Shown: piece by piece, positions 11,172 through 21,046 of the stretch
Layout: each line of letters starts with the position of its first letter
Numbering within the stretch: position 1 is the first letter of the stretch
Assembly (NCBI GenBank): GCA_963931865.1
Contig: OZ007512.1
Span: 12,780,756 to 12,844,755 of the forward strand
DNA length: 64,000 bases
Origin: Axinella damicornis
Taxonomy: Eukaryota > Porifera > Demospongiae > Axinellida > Axinellidae
Direction of reading: 5' to 3'
Position numbers and translations under genes: made by a program
Notes under the pieces: generated by a model
What the model was told of the DNA's origin: nothing
Database searches by the model: none
What the model saw: the letters and a program-made list of their open reading frames with translations, nothing else

Positions 11172-13761
11172 GACCTCTACCAGTTGCGTACCCCCTACGA
11201 CCCTGAGGGAGCGCTGGGGACGCTCAACTCCATCGTGATCTGCTTCCTCGGGGTACAGGCAGGGAGGATACTGACGTACTACCACAGCCATCACATAGGC
11301 ATCATTGCCAGACTCAGCATATGGGGAGTTGCACTGGTGAGAGTGTGAGCACAACTCTGTGTTACACCGTTTTACACCGTGATACACCAATGTTACACTG
11401 GTGGGACTGTATGCATAAGGCTTTGTTATACAGTTTTGTGTGACACAGTCACATATACGTAGCAACTGTCTGATTCACGGAATCCGATTCTTGGAATCCA
11501 TCCAAGAATTGGTAGGACATCTCACGTTCCAGAATGGTGTCTCAGGTCTTGCCCTCACCTCGTAGATAGACTCTGATTTGTACTATATACAGCCAGCCTC
11601 CCCAGATCGCTTCACAGGTGGCTGGCTATAGCTTATGACTCCCTCCCTCCAGTTAATGCACTGCTGTGGCATGCTGCTAGTACAATCTTTCGCGGATTCA
11701 AACTTATTTCAATTCGCATGCTAAAATTAGTATCCGCAAAGTGACCTTATAAGGTAATCATATTCTTGCAGGGTTTGCTGGGAGCTGTTCTCTGTGAGGG
11801 ACAACAGAACGAGGGGGTCATCCCCATCAACAAGAACCTGTGGTGAGTTCATGGGTGGAGTGACCAAGGCGGTTTTCTGATGTTGCCAGTTAGTCGTTGT
11901 GTCTCTGGTTGGCCCTAATTGGAATAGGGGAATCCCCATTCATTATTCCAAGCATCTGGAAACACTGTAGTCGCACGTTATTAGGCGCAGCTCACAGGAA
12001 TGTCATTCGTTATTAGGTGCATCTTGCTTATAGGCACATATTTCCTTCCTGTGGAGTTATTGGCGCATGCACCTAATAACGTGCGACTACGGTATTCCTT
12101 CTTTGGTGTCTACTGTCGGAATGCTTCAGAAGACAACGGATTTCTCCCTCACACGCTTCCTCCCCCGTCCCAGGTCCCTCTCCTTCATCCTGGTGATGGC
12201 GGGTACCGGCTTCCTCCTGCTGGCTCTCTTCTACTTCTTCATTGATGTCATTCACTGGTGGAATGGAGCTCCGTTCAAATACCCAGGTGGGTTAGTGAAC
12301 TAGCAGAGCGAAAGCTCCGTTCAAATACCCAGGTGGGTAGAGCAACAGCACTGTTCAAATACCCAGGTGGGTTAGTGAACTAGCAGAGCGAAAGCTCCGT
12401 TCAAATACCCAGGTGGGTAGAGCAACAGCACTGTTCAAATACCCAGGTGGTAGTTTTAGCATACGACAGAAAAGTGATGTAAGTTTCTGTGGCGTTTTCG
12501 TATGCTAAAAGCCGCCATCTTGGTGTAGGCTTTCTCACCTCAGCTTTGTCCCTTGTAGTAGTTGAGGTGAGACGGACTGGGAACGAGGCTAAGTTTCATC
12601 TAGCCTCATAATGAGGCTAGATGAAACTTAGCCTCGTTCCCAGTCCCGACTACTGAACAAACGGGCCGTGGTGAAAACCCGGACCGGACCGGACCGGACC
12701 GGACCGACCGGAAGTAGTAATTAGTGTCTCCACGTGTAGAGAAAATAGCTTACTTGGATCGTGAAGTAGCCATTGCGAGTAGCCATTGCGGCATTGCCTC
12801 GTGCAGGGAAGTCAGAGAACAGTTTAGTCTCGCGAGTTGGCTGATTTGCACAGTATTTTGAAGGCAATGAAGCCACGAAGCATTAGCGAGGTAGCCGCGC
12901 GGGTCCAAGTCTGCCTGTAGCGACGACCCCCGAACTCGAGACTTGAAGGAGGCAACCAGGCATTTGTTGGCGTTTCACGGTGCTAGGTAAGTCAGAGAGC
13001 TGGGCCGAGCGAGTGTGAGTAATCTATGCATCGAGTACTAGTTATTCTACTGTCCGTGAGACTCGCCCCTGCTCTGCTACAGTGCTAGCTATAAGTTTGA
13101 CATAAACGCAACGCTAACTACAAATGCAGTAGCAGTACAGACAGTACCTTTGCTGAAGCTCTTCGGATCCCACGAAACTCCTCCGGCAGTTGTCTGCAAG
13201 TGCTACATGTAATAGTTGACAAAACATCCAAGTCGTTTAGCTAAGCGCTAAGTCGCTGTACAATAATTATTGCTATTTCACTTCCGGTCGGTCCGGTCCG
13301 GTCCGGTCCGGTCCGGTCCGGTCCGGGTTTTCACCACGGCCGAACAAACGCTGGGGTGAGAAGGCCTGGGAACGAGGCTAGATGAAACTGGCCTCGTTCC
13401 CGGTCCTTCTCATCCCAGCTACTCCAAGGGACAAATGCTGGGGTGAGAAGGCCTGGGAATGAGGGCCTCATTCCCAGGCCTTCTCACCCCAGCATTTGTC
13501 CCTTGGGATGAGAAGGACTGGGAACACGGCTAAGTTTCAACCTCCTCTGCCTATATATCACCATCTTCCCCCACGTGTGCAGGTATGAACTCAATAATAG
13601 TGTACGTGGGGAGCGAGCTGCTGGAAAGCTACTTCCCATTCAGCTGGAAGGAGCAGTACAACTCACACCTGAACATGCTGGCAGCGAACCTCGTCGCAGT
13701 CAGCATCTGGATGCTCATAGCCTACTACTGGTACTGGATTGGGTTCTTTGTAAAGATATAG
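11172..13761 (+). CDS. HGSNAT: Heparan-alpha-glucosaminide N-acetyltransferase, C-terminal exons
   Basis: HGSNAT is the lysosomal multi-pass enzyme that transfers acetyl from cytosolic acetyl-CoA to terminal glucosamine of heparan sulfate. Four exons are visible: 11,172-11,336, 11,772-11,842, 12,174-12,286 and 13,583-13,761, with GT-AG boundaries and matching phases, giving 175 residues and a stop. Diagnostic segments are YDPEGALGTLNSIV, FLGVQAGRIL, EGVIPINKNLWSLSF, FKYPGMNSIIVYVG and the C-terminal helix ending WIGFFVKI; all follow the animal protein in order. Four hydrophobic helices are recognisable. The family protein is about 660 residues, so some 430 N-terminal residues should lie upstream, yet I find no such exon in 1-11,100. 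The gene therefore starts left of the window, or this is a truncated copy. Intron 2 of this set holds a MITE, and the last intron holds a foldback transposon. Confidence 0.92.
11967..12090. mobile_element. MITE with CGCACGTTATTAGGCGCA ends
   Basis: Terminal inverted repeats: GTAGTCGCACGTTATTAGG on the left and CCTAATAACGTGCGACTAC on the right. Related elements lie at 29,045-29,284 and 60,367-60,643. It sits in an HGSNAT intron. Confidence 0.85.
12267..12450 (+). repeat. Minisatellite duplicating a splice donor
   Basis: The exon end GTTCAAATACCCAG with its donor GTGGGT is repeated five times, the donors falling after 12,286, 12,332, 12,366, 12,412 and 12,446. Spacing alternates 46 and 34 bp (an 80-bp higher-order unit). 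The first is the real end of the HGSNAT exon encoding FKYPG. Confidence 0.9.
12575..12646. mobile_element. Hairpin MITE, TAGCCTCGTTCCCAG family
   Basis: Almost perfect palindrome: GACTGGGAACGAGGCTAAG on the left is mirrored by CTTAGCCTCGTTCCCAGTC on the right, with its centre near 12,610. Confidence 0.85.
12664..13341. mobile_element. Foldback transposon with minisatellite termini, copy 1
   Basis: A 678-bp element. The left end starts GGCCGTGGTGAAAACCC followed by tandem GGACC units and GACCGGAAGT; the right end is the exact inverse (ACTTCCGGTC, GGTCC units, GGGTTTTCACCACGGCC). The 9-bp direct repeat GAACAAACG lies at 12,655-12,663 and 13,342-13,350, a clean target-site duplication. The interior of about 550 bp shows no transposase. 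The architecture resembles foldback (FB) or Mutator-like elements, both of which make 9-bp duplications. Confidence 0.9.
13360..13540. mobile_element. Nested hairpin MITEs
   Basis: Two adjoining palindromes containing GGCCTGGGAACGAGGCTAG and its inverse, and GCTGGGGTGAGAAGGCCTGG with its inverse; these are composite members of the same hairpin family. They lie immediately before the HGSNAT terminal exon. Confidence 0.75.
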
Positions 13762-14242
13762 TCCCACACTTGAGACAGGTATTCTTATCATTTTGTAAGT
13801 GTTCAAGAGTTTGTGTGTATTTATACTTTTTACAAAATATATTTATATACATGACGTACTGTTATTGGTCATGCAATGGCTATATGAACGTAATATGATT
13901 GACAATCCTCTTGTTTCTCTGTGTGGATATCCACAAGAGTGGTATGTGCTTTCAAAATGTGAATTGAAATGCTCTTTTGTAGGACTTCCTGCAACCCATG
14001 TTGAATATTATGTGCTCAATAGACACAGGGTTCTTTGTAATGGTATGAGACAGCAATTTTCTGAAAGGAGCCACCAGCTTTGTTGTTCAAGGTATCAAAA
14101 TGATCTTGTGGTGAGTTCTACGATTTTCAATACTCCTTTGCATTCAAACTCAAATCTCACTGGTTTATATACTTGCAGCTGGGTGTAAGAAATGAAGCAG
14201 TCTACAAGGGTCTATGGGTATACGTGTAAATGTTACTTCTTT

Positions 14243-14327
14243 CAGCCCCGCCCCCTACGCTGGTAAGGGTGTGACCACCAACTTCCGGTTTGATGGTGTT
14301 ACTTGCCTGGAGAAGCAGTCCTAAAAG
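14243..14327 (+). promoter_or_regulatory. Candidate promoter of the broken dioxygenase copy
   Basis: A GC box (CAGCCCCGCCCCCTACGCTGG) and an ETS-like motif (AACTTCCGGTTT) lie 40-85 bp before the ATG. Both are conserved ahead of the intact copy at 18,686, which supports function rather than chance. Confidence 0.5.
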
Positions 14328-15643
14328 ATGCTACGGACTAGCTTTACCGTGAGAGCACTGTCTCACTTTCCGCGACTGCTGAGGGTGACATGGGGAGACG
14401 GAGCCCAGAGCACCTACCCAAGTACGTGGTTGCGAGCGTCCGTGCGCGACTCGAAGTACTTTGATGACTCTTGCGAGTACTACCCGGAGCATTTCGCATT
14501 CGTCAGGAAAGGTCTGCCGATTGTCGCTGCAGAGCAAACTGGCGAAGGAGGTGAAGAGACCATTCGAGTCCAGTGGGAGGACCACAGTACGAATTTCAGT
14601 GTCCCGTGGCTGCGGGTACAGGATGCTCAAAGCATAAAGGACCTAGTCAAACCCATAGTGGAGGAGGCTCTCTGGACTAGCGAGAACGAGCTACCACAGT
14701 ACGAATTCTCAGCAAAGGAGGAACGTTTCGAGTCATGGATGAAAGACCTGCGCAAATGGGGGGTGATTTGCGTGCACGGATGCCCACCTACTGAAAAGGG
14801 AATAGTTGATTTCCTAACAATGGTTGCACCCATATGGCAGAGGACGTACCATCCTACTAGTATCATCCATATTCAAGCGACACCAAAAGCGAAATCGATA
14901 CAATTGCATGGCCTACGCTGTGAAGGACCTTGAAATGCACACTGACTATGCCGACTATCTTCCTCCTCCTAAACTGGTGGGACTGCTCTGCACTGAGCTG
15001 AACGCACCCAAGCAGTACACGACGACTTTCGTCGCAGATAGTTTCAAGGTGCTTCACGATCTGAGACAAGAGGATCCAGAAACCTTTCGCATTATGAGTA
15101 CAACACCGATGAGGCGTGCACGTCATCGATTGTTTGTCGAGGAAGAGTGTGACCCTTCGGATCTACGGATGTACCAGAGAAGTTTCGTCCTGGAAGACCC
15201 AGTAGTTTGCATGGACGGCGACAAGATTCAGCGTATTCACATACGTCGAGGAAAGGATGTCGGACTTAGTCTGGGGTCCCATGACGACGAGTGCGTAAGG
15301 AGGTACTACGAAGCATATGAGAAACTGCACGCTTTGATAAGCGATCCCAAATACAAGCAGGGATTTGTCCTTAAGCCCGGAATGATGCTCGTTTATGATA
15401 ACTACCGTGTGTGTCATGGAAGATCTGAAGTCCACCCCTCTACTCACCGAGTAGCAAAGTCCATTTACATTGGCGAAGATGGTTGGTGTAATCGATGGCG
15501 CCTGATGTTAGCACAATGGTCTGGTCTTGACACCAAGTGGCTGTATGGTTGCTCAGATGAAGCACTGACAGTTCTTGCACAACGGAACGAAGACTTGAAA
15601 TGAACAGCTAGAAAGTAGAATTGAAGATGTAGAAATGCTGTAG
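14328..15643 (+). pseudogene. Gamma-butyrobetaine dioxygenase-like, broken copy
   Basis: Nearly identical to the intact gene at 18,810, intronless, with the same start MLRTSFTVRAL. A 4-nt insertion (CATG near 14,907) shifts the frame just before the iron-binding His-x-Asp motif, so the first frame ends at 14,933 after 201 residues. The rest is open in another frame from ATG 14,908, which carries HTDYADYLPPPK and the distal CHGRSE. A 3-nt in-frame deletion occurs near 15,276, and a 1-nt insertion at 15,601 ends the protein at NEDLK, 14 residues early. The downstream frame could in principle make a catalytic-domain fragment, but loss of function is the simple reading. Assembly error at the 4-nt site is the alternative. 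Confidence 0.85.
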
Positions 15644-15644
15644 T

Positions 15645-15710
15645 TAGCCTTGTTCCCAGGTTTCCATATGCACCCAGCTTTTTGCCGCTTGAGGCCTGGG
15701 AATGAAGCTA
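15645..15710. mobile_element. Hairpin MITE
   Basis: TAGCCTTGTTCCCAGG is mirrored by CCTGGGAATGAAGCTA. It lies directly after the dioxygenase stop; related hairpins follow the intact copy (20,130) and the remnant at 58,483. Confidence 0.75.
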
Positions 15711-15755
15711 GAAAAGCTGTAGCTAAGTGTCCATTACTCACATACTGACACAGTG

Positions 15756-15866
15756 TAGTCTCGGTCCCAGACCCAAACCAACCCCAGCGCGGATCGCTTC
15801 CAGTATCCCCGCGTGTGATACGAAGCGATCCACGCTGGGGTTGGTTTGGGTCTGGGACCGAGACTA
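15756..15866. mobile_element. Hairpin MITE, TAGTCTCGGTCCCAG subtype
   Basis: Long palindrome: TAGTCTCGGTCCCAGACCC on the left, GGGTCTGGGACCGAGACTA on the right, with GATCGCTTC and its inverse GAAGCGATC inside. Closely related to 32,123-32,244. Confidence 0.85.
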
Positions 15867-16384
15867 AACACAATGCTGTGTATGATGTCATCTATAAAAT
15901 ATTTTGTTGGGTAGCTTGTCAATTTTTGACCACACTTTTTCTTGCTCTCAGCTCTTATTTTGATATCAACGTTGTTGGAATAATTAATAACTGATATAAT
16001 TGACCTAGCTGCGTATGAATCACTTGCATAACCGTTTGAGTGTAAGGTGCACATTAGGTACAAGGCACCTTTCAATGAGATGCAAACTGTAAGAGTGTAC
16101 ATATAGCTACTACAGCACCACCCGTTTTCTGTTCTTTGGTTTGCATTGACAATAATCCTTGTTCCCAGGCCCCACCCCAGTAGGAAATGATCAAACTCAT
16201 ACTCCATGGACAAGATTACAGACGTAAGGTGAGCTAGTACCTGTAGAATTAAAACAGAAGAATTGTAGATTAAAATTCAGTTCTGCATCCAACCAAATTT
16301 AAATAAGGTTCAACTAGTCTCGTTCCCAGGCTGCGTGGCTTGCATGGGAACGAGGCCAAGGCTCAACTTGTCACAAATCCACAG

Positions 16385-16470
16385 CTACGTGAGTGTCTTG
16401 GCAGCCACAAAACATTGTGCATCTCCATCAAGCTCTCCATCAGAGCCTGGCCATACTGCTGGCTGTCTGT
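16385..16470 (-). pseudogene. Scrap of acetyltransferase last exon
   Basis: The minus strand reads SQQYGQALMESLMEMHNV, matching the last exon of copies A-C (21,047, 37,937 and 59,965), then shifts frame before the stop. Only about 86 bp remain. It places an acetyltransferase 3' end downstream of the broken dioxygenase, as in the other modules. Confidence 0.8.
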
Positions 16471-16776
16471 TATTTCCCTGCAGGAGTGGAATGTCAGTAG
16501 GTGTGGTCTACATGGGAAATAACATAAATCTCCGACTCACTAGCCTCAGTTCAAACTCAACAATCAATGCTTGCAGCAAGTGAGTTTTCTGTCTTGATAT
16601 AGCTACAGCAGTGAAACTGCAGTTAGAATCGCTTTCAGTCAAGCACTTTCAGCCAACTGCCACCAACTTTTTTGTTCAAGGTAGCTATATGATCTTGTGC
16701 ATTTCTCTTTGATGAACCGCTGGAGGGTGCAGGAAACGAGGCAGTCTACAGGAGAGTTTAAGGGTTTACTTCTTCC

Positions 16777-16800
16777 AGCCCCGCCCCCTACGCTGGTAAG
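16777..16800 (+). promoter_or_regulatory. Third copy of the dioxygenase GC box, displaced
   Basis: The same CCAGCCCCGCCCCCTACGC box as at 14,243 and 18,686, but here it is fused directly to a fragment of the HGSNAT last exon instead of a dioxygenase gene. It marks a duplication breakpoint at about 16,801. Confidence 0.5.
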
Positions 16801-16801
16801 G

Positions 16802-16901
16802 CTCACACCTGAACATGCTGGCAGCGAACCTCGTCGCAGTCAGCATCTGGATGCTCATCGCCTACTACTGGTTCTGGATAGGGTTCTTTGTAAAGATATA
16901 G
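16802..16901 (+). pseudogene. HGSNAT terminal-exon fragment
   Basis: The last 100 nt of the HGSNAT coding sequence (SHLNMLAANLVAVSIWMLIA through FFVKI and stop) with one substitution (Tyr to Phe in YYWFW), followed by the same 3' flank as 13,762-13,900. It has no 5' exon, so it is a non-functional piece carried in the segmental duplication. Confidence 0.88.
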
Positions 16902-17159
16902 CTAGTCCCACACTTGAGACAGGTATTCTTATCGTTTTGTAAGTGTTCAAGAGTTTGTGTGTATTTATACTTTTTACAAAATATATTTATATACGTGTAC
17001 TGTTATTGGTCATGCAATGCATGGCTATATGAACGTGATATGATTGACAATCCTCTAGCTTCTCTGAGTGGATGCATATGGTGTGCTCAATTAGACACAG
17101 GGTTCTTTGTAATGGTATAGTCGCACACTTGAGACAGGTATTCTTATTGTTACTCCCCT

Positions 17160-18280
17160 GCATGTGTGCATGTGCTAACGGGGTTAAGCAATCGTTTTGT
17201 CCATCTTTCGTCTGTCCTTCTGTCCAGGGGGAAAATTGAAGCTCAAAACCTTTAAGCAAGTAGCGAAATAACCTGCTCTATGGCTCTATGTGTACCTGAC
17301 TGAAGTCAAGACGCTTCGTTTTGCTGTTATTTCGGCTATTTCATAACATTGGTTCCACCTGAGTCCTGTCAAGAGTACTGTATTTGTGCTTTGAGGTGAC
17401 TTAGGAAATCTTATCCCACCATTAATTTTATATACTTCACAGACGTCATGACTATTGTTTCGGCTTTTTATTAACCGTGATTTGGCCCCACCCCTTCAGC
17501 TTCACAATCAGAAAGTCGTATATACGGCAGTTGGTCACTCCCACACCTTGGATACGGCCATACACAAACACAGTATACGTGATACGTAGCACGTGTTTGA
17601 TGCACATCGGCAGGCTATTGTAGCTGCACTCGATCGACCCTGCAAGTCACCGTGACTTCAAGTGTAGACATTGGATCCGTGTGGGGTATAGTTATGTTCT
17701 ATGATCACCTCTAGATTTGTAGGTGTTTGTGTAGAGACTCGATATAGCTACTTTTACTTATTAGCTATGTAATGCTATGCATATGATCATAATCCTCTTG
17801 CTTTGCTACTATTAACATGGTACCGGTATAATATTATGCTTTTGACCACCAAGATCATACAGTAGTTATTGTGGTTTTGTACATACATCAGTGATGTCAA
17901 CCATACCTTACTTCAGCCTTGTAATTATGGTGGGGAATTTACACCAACTGCAACTCGCCAAATTCACTGGCCTCATTCCCAGTTCAGTGCAAACTCAACA
18001 ATCAATGCTTGCAAGCAAGTGAGCTATCTGTCTTGAGTCGACTCTTGATAGAGTATTGAAACTGTGCAGTTTGTTCAGTCAACGGATGAAACAGAATCAA
18101 GCCGCCAACTTTCTTGCAATTGCTCAAGGTATCAAATGGTCTCGTGGTGAGTTCTACAATTTTCTCCTTTATTAATACTCCTTTCAATTCAACCTGTGAT
18201 GAACCAAACTCACTGGTTTATATACTTGCAGCTGTGGGGTGCAGGAAACAAGGGAGATTCCCAATCTCCACAGGAGAGTT
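17160..18280. other. Gene-free stretch upstream of the intact dioxygenase
   Basis: From 18,000 to 18,280 the sequence matches the upstream regions at 14,080-14,240 and 16,560-16,770 (three copies of the same 5' flank). Between 17,160 and 18,000 I recognise no gene or repeat. Confidence 0.5.
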
Positions 18281-18411
18281 CAAAGGTTAATTGAGTGCAA
18301 TGGAATTGAGTGCAATGGAATTCGCAACATCCTCGAACCGTATCCCAGAAATTGATAGTCTCGTGCCCAGCCGGAAACGTGTACGGAGGGGTGGGGTCTG
18401 GGGGTGTCTTC

Positions 18412-18595
18412 CCATTTGGTCAATTCCCATTTCGTCAATTCCCACTTCGTCAATTTCACTTTGTCAATTCCCACTTTGTCAACTTCCCACTTTGTCAATT
18501 CCCACTTCGTCAACATTGACCAAGTGGGAATTGACAAAGTGAGAAATTGACAAAGTGGGAATTGACGAATTGGGAATTGACAAAGTAGGAATCTA
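18412..18595. repeat. Inverted minisatellite hairpin
   Basis: Tandem 15-bp units of TTCCCACTTTGTCAA run to about 18,512, then the array turns round into TTGACAAAGTGGGAA units. The whole can fold into a hairpin of roughly 90 bp. It lies 215 bp before the dioxygenase start; the repetitive ORFs on both strands are artefacts. Confidence 0.9.
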
Positions 18596-18685
18596 TATAG
18601 TAAATACTGCATAGCAAGGGTGCATAGTCTGGGCACGAGACTAAGAAGTTGACTTCCTGTATTCAGGCAAATGCGGCATTGCTTC

Positions 18686-18809
18686 CAGCCCCGCCCCCTA
18701 CGCTGTAAAAGGTGTGACTGACTAGACTGTCGACTACCAATTTCCGGTTTGGTGTGTTTTTACGGCTGCCAGACCGTCGACCTGCAGTCAAACCCTCATT
18801 GAACAAAAG
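18686..18809 (+). promoter_or_regulatory. Candidate promoter of the intact dioxygenase
   Basis: GC box CAGCCCCGCCCCCTACGC at 18,686 and an ETS-like TTTCCGGTTT at 18,741, in the same order and spacing class as in the broken copy. No TATA box is obvious. Confidence 0.5.
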
Positions 18810-20123
18810 ATGCTACGGACTAGCTTTACTGTGAGAGCGCTGTCTCACTTTCCGCGACTGCTGAGGGTGACGTGGGGAGACGGAGCCCAGACCACCTACC
18901 CAAGCACGTGGTTGCGAGCGTCCGTGCGCGACTCGAAGTTCTTCGACGGTTCGTGCGAGTACTACCCGGAGCATTTCACATTCGTCAGGAAAGGTCTGCC
19001 GATTGTCGCTGCAGAGCAAACTGGCGAAGGAGGTGAAGAGAGCATTCGAGTGCAATGGGAGGACCACAGTACGAGTTTCAGTGTCCCGTGGCTGCGGGTA
19101 CAGGATGCTCAAAGCTTAAAGGACCTAGTCAAACCCGTGGTGGAGGAGGCTCTCTGGACTAGCGAGAACGAACTACCGCAGTACGAATTCTCTGCAAAGG
19201 AGGAACGTTTCGAGTCATGGATGAAAGACCTGCGCAAATGGGGGGCGATCTGTGTCCACGGGTGCCCACCTACTGAGAAGGGAATTGTTGATTTCCTAAC
19301 AATGGTTTCACCGCTGTGGCCGAGGACATACCACCCTACTAACATTGTCCATCTTGAAGCAACACCGAAATCAAAATCAGTACAGTTGGCCTACGCTGTG
19401 AAATACCTTGAGCTGCACACTGACTATGCCGACTATCTTCCTCCTCCTAAACTTGCGGGTTTGCTCTGCACTGAGTTGAACGCACCCATGCAGTACACGA
19501 CAACTTTCATTACAGATTGTTTCAAGGTGGTTCAAGATCTGAGGCAAGAGGATCCGGAAACATTTCGTGTTCTGAGTACAACACCTTTAAAACGTGCACG
19601 TCATCGATTGGTTATTGAGGAAGAGTGTGACCCTTCAGAACTACGGATGTACCAGAGAAGTTTCGTCCTGGAAGACCCAGTAGTTTGCATGGACGGCGAC
19701 AAGATCCAGCGTATTCACATTCGTCGAGGAAAGGATGTCGGACTTAGTCTGGGAGTCGCCCATGACGACGCGTGTGTAAGGAGGTACTACAAAGCGTACG
19801 AGAAACTGTACAATTTGATAAGTGATCCCAAGTACACGCAGGGATTTGTCCTTAAACCGGGAATGATGCTTGTTTATGATAACTACCGTGTCTGTCATGG
19901 GAGGTCTGAAATCCACCCCTCAACTCACCGAGTCGGAAAGTTAGCTTACATTGGCGAAGATGGTTGGTGTAATCGATGGCGCCTGATGTTGGCACAATGG
20001 TCTGGTCTTGACATCAAGTGGCTTTACGGTTGCTCAGATGAGGCACTGGCAGTTCTTGCACAACGGAACGAAGACTTGAAAGAACAGCTAGAAAGTAGAA
20101 TTAAAGATGTAGAAATGCTGTAG
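18810..20123 (+). CDS. BBOX1: Gamma-butyrobetaine dioxygenase-like Fe(II)/2-oxoglutarate oxygenase
   Basis: An intact single-exon frame of 437 residues. Family enzymes hydroxylate gamma-butyrobetaine to carnitine (BBOX1) or trimethyllysine (TMLHE). An N-terminal DUF971-like domain (about 18-100: WGDGAQTTYPSTWLR to VPWLR) precedes the TauD-like catalytic domain. Visible active-site residues are the iron ligands H203 and D205 in ELHTDYAD, the distal H363 in VCHGRS, and a likely 2-oxoglutarate arginine at R374. The Cys zinc ligands of human BBOX1's N-domain are absent and the aromatic betaine cage is only partly kept, so the substrate may differ; BBOX1 versus TMLHE cannot be settled by eye. The C-terminus adds a short coiled-coil-like tail (EDLKEQLESRIKDVEML). 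No introns, although its neighbours have 8-15 exons. It converges with acetyltransferase copy A 923 bp downstream. Confidence 0.88.
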   Translation: MLRTSFTVRALSHFPRLLRVTWGDGAQTTYPSTWLRASVRDSKFFDGSCEYYPEHFTFVRKGLPIVAAEQTGEGGEESIRVQWEDHSTSFSVPWLRVQDAQSLKDLVKPVVEEALWTSENELPQYEFSAKEERFESWMKDLRKWGAICVHGCPPTEKGIVDFLTMVSPLWPRTYHPTNIVHLEATPKSKSVQLAYAVKYLELHTDYADYLPPPKLAGLLCTELNAPMQYTTTFITDCFKVVQDLRQEDPETFRVLSTTPLKRARHRLVIEEECDPSELRMYQRSFVLEDPVVCMDGDKIQRIHIRRGKDVGLSLGVAHDDACVRRYYKAYEKLYNLISDPKYTQGFVLKPGMMLVYDNYRVCHGRSEIHPSTHRVGKLAYIGEDGWCNRWRLMLAQWSGLDIKWLYGCSDEALAVLAQRNEDLKEQLESRIKDVEML

Positions 20124-21046
20124 CTATAGCCTTGTTCAGTTCCCAGGCTTCCTGGAGGCCTGGGAACGAGGTTAGAAATTAATGCTGTAAGTGTCTCACA
20201 TAACACAGTGCTGCATGCATGTGTATGATGTCATCTGCTAGACCTATAAAATATTTTTGTCGGGTTTAAACGCTGTATTAATAGCTTGTCAATTTTTTGA
20301 CCACACTTCTTCTTGTTCAGCTCTTATTTGATATCATGTCCGATGATCAACCTGTGTATCAATCACTTGCACGACATTGAGTGTAAGGTACACATTAGGT
20401 ACAACGTGCCTTTTGTTCGATATAAAATGAAATGTCTAAACAAAATGTAAGTGTACTACTGTACTGGTTTCTACAATGCATGTGGCTAGTAGTACAGTAA
20501 TTAAAATTATAGGAGCCTACCCACATTATATTTACATTGTGTTTTGCCCTTGTCTACACAGAAAGACCACAATCGCTGACAGCTATAAAAGTAGTATTAT
20601 ACATACAGTCATGTATAGTAGAAATCCCAAGCAGATATAATCTCCACTATAGCTAACGCCTCTCATCATTACTACATCATTATACATGGTCAAATATACG
20701 AAAGTGGTCCATACAACCTCTCATATTCCGTGCATGATTTCCAGACCAGTCCCATGCAGTGTCCCTATACCGGTGAATTAGGTTATTGGAGGCATATCAT
20801 GCAAATCAATGAACTTCATGCATCAGCATGCAACGAGCTTCCTACCTTAATTAAGGTGAGCTATAGTACCTGAACAATTAAAATAATTGTCAATTACAAT
20901 AAAACCATTATCACTGAAATCAATTCTGCATCCAACCAACTTAAATTAAATGTACACATTGTACCATTAAGGTTCAACTAGCCTCGTTCCCAGGCCATGT
21001 GGCCTGCATGGGAACGAGGCCAAGGCTCAACTTGTCAAATCCACAG
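20124..21046. other. Convergent intergenic region with duplicated 3' flank
   Basis: 20,130-20,470 repeats the flank after the broken copy (15,640-16,110), including a hairpin at 20,130-20,172. A TAGCCTCGTTCCCAGGC hairpin sits at 20,979-21,021, 25 bp from the acetyltransferase stop. The same hairpin precedes copies B (37,875) and C (about 59,899). Confidence 0.7.

Noticed and set aside
14328..14933. 201-residue dioxygenase as a genuine short gene
   Set aside because: It ends at a 4-bp insertion relative to the intact copy and lacks every iron ligand.
18280..18636. LTKWE repeat ORF and its plus-strand partner
   Set aside because: Both come from the inverted TTCCCACTTTGTCAA minisatellite.
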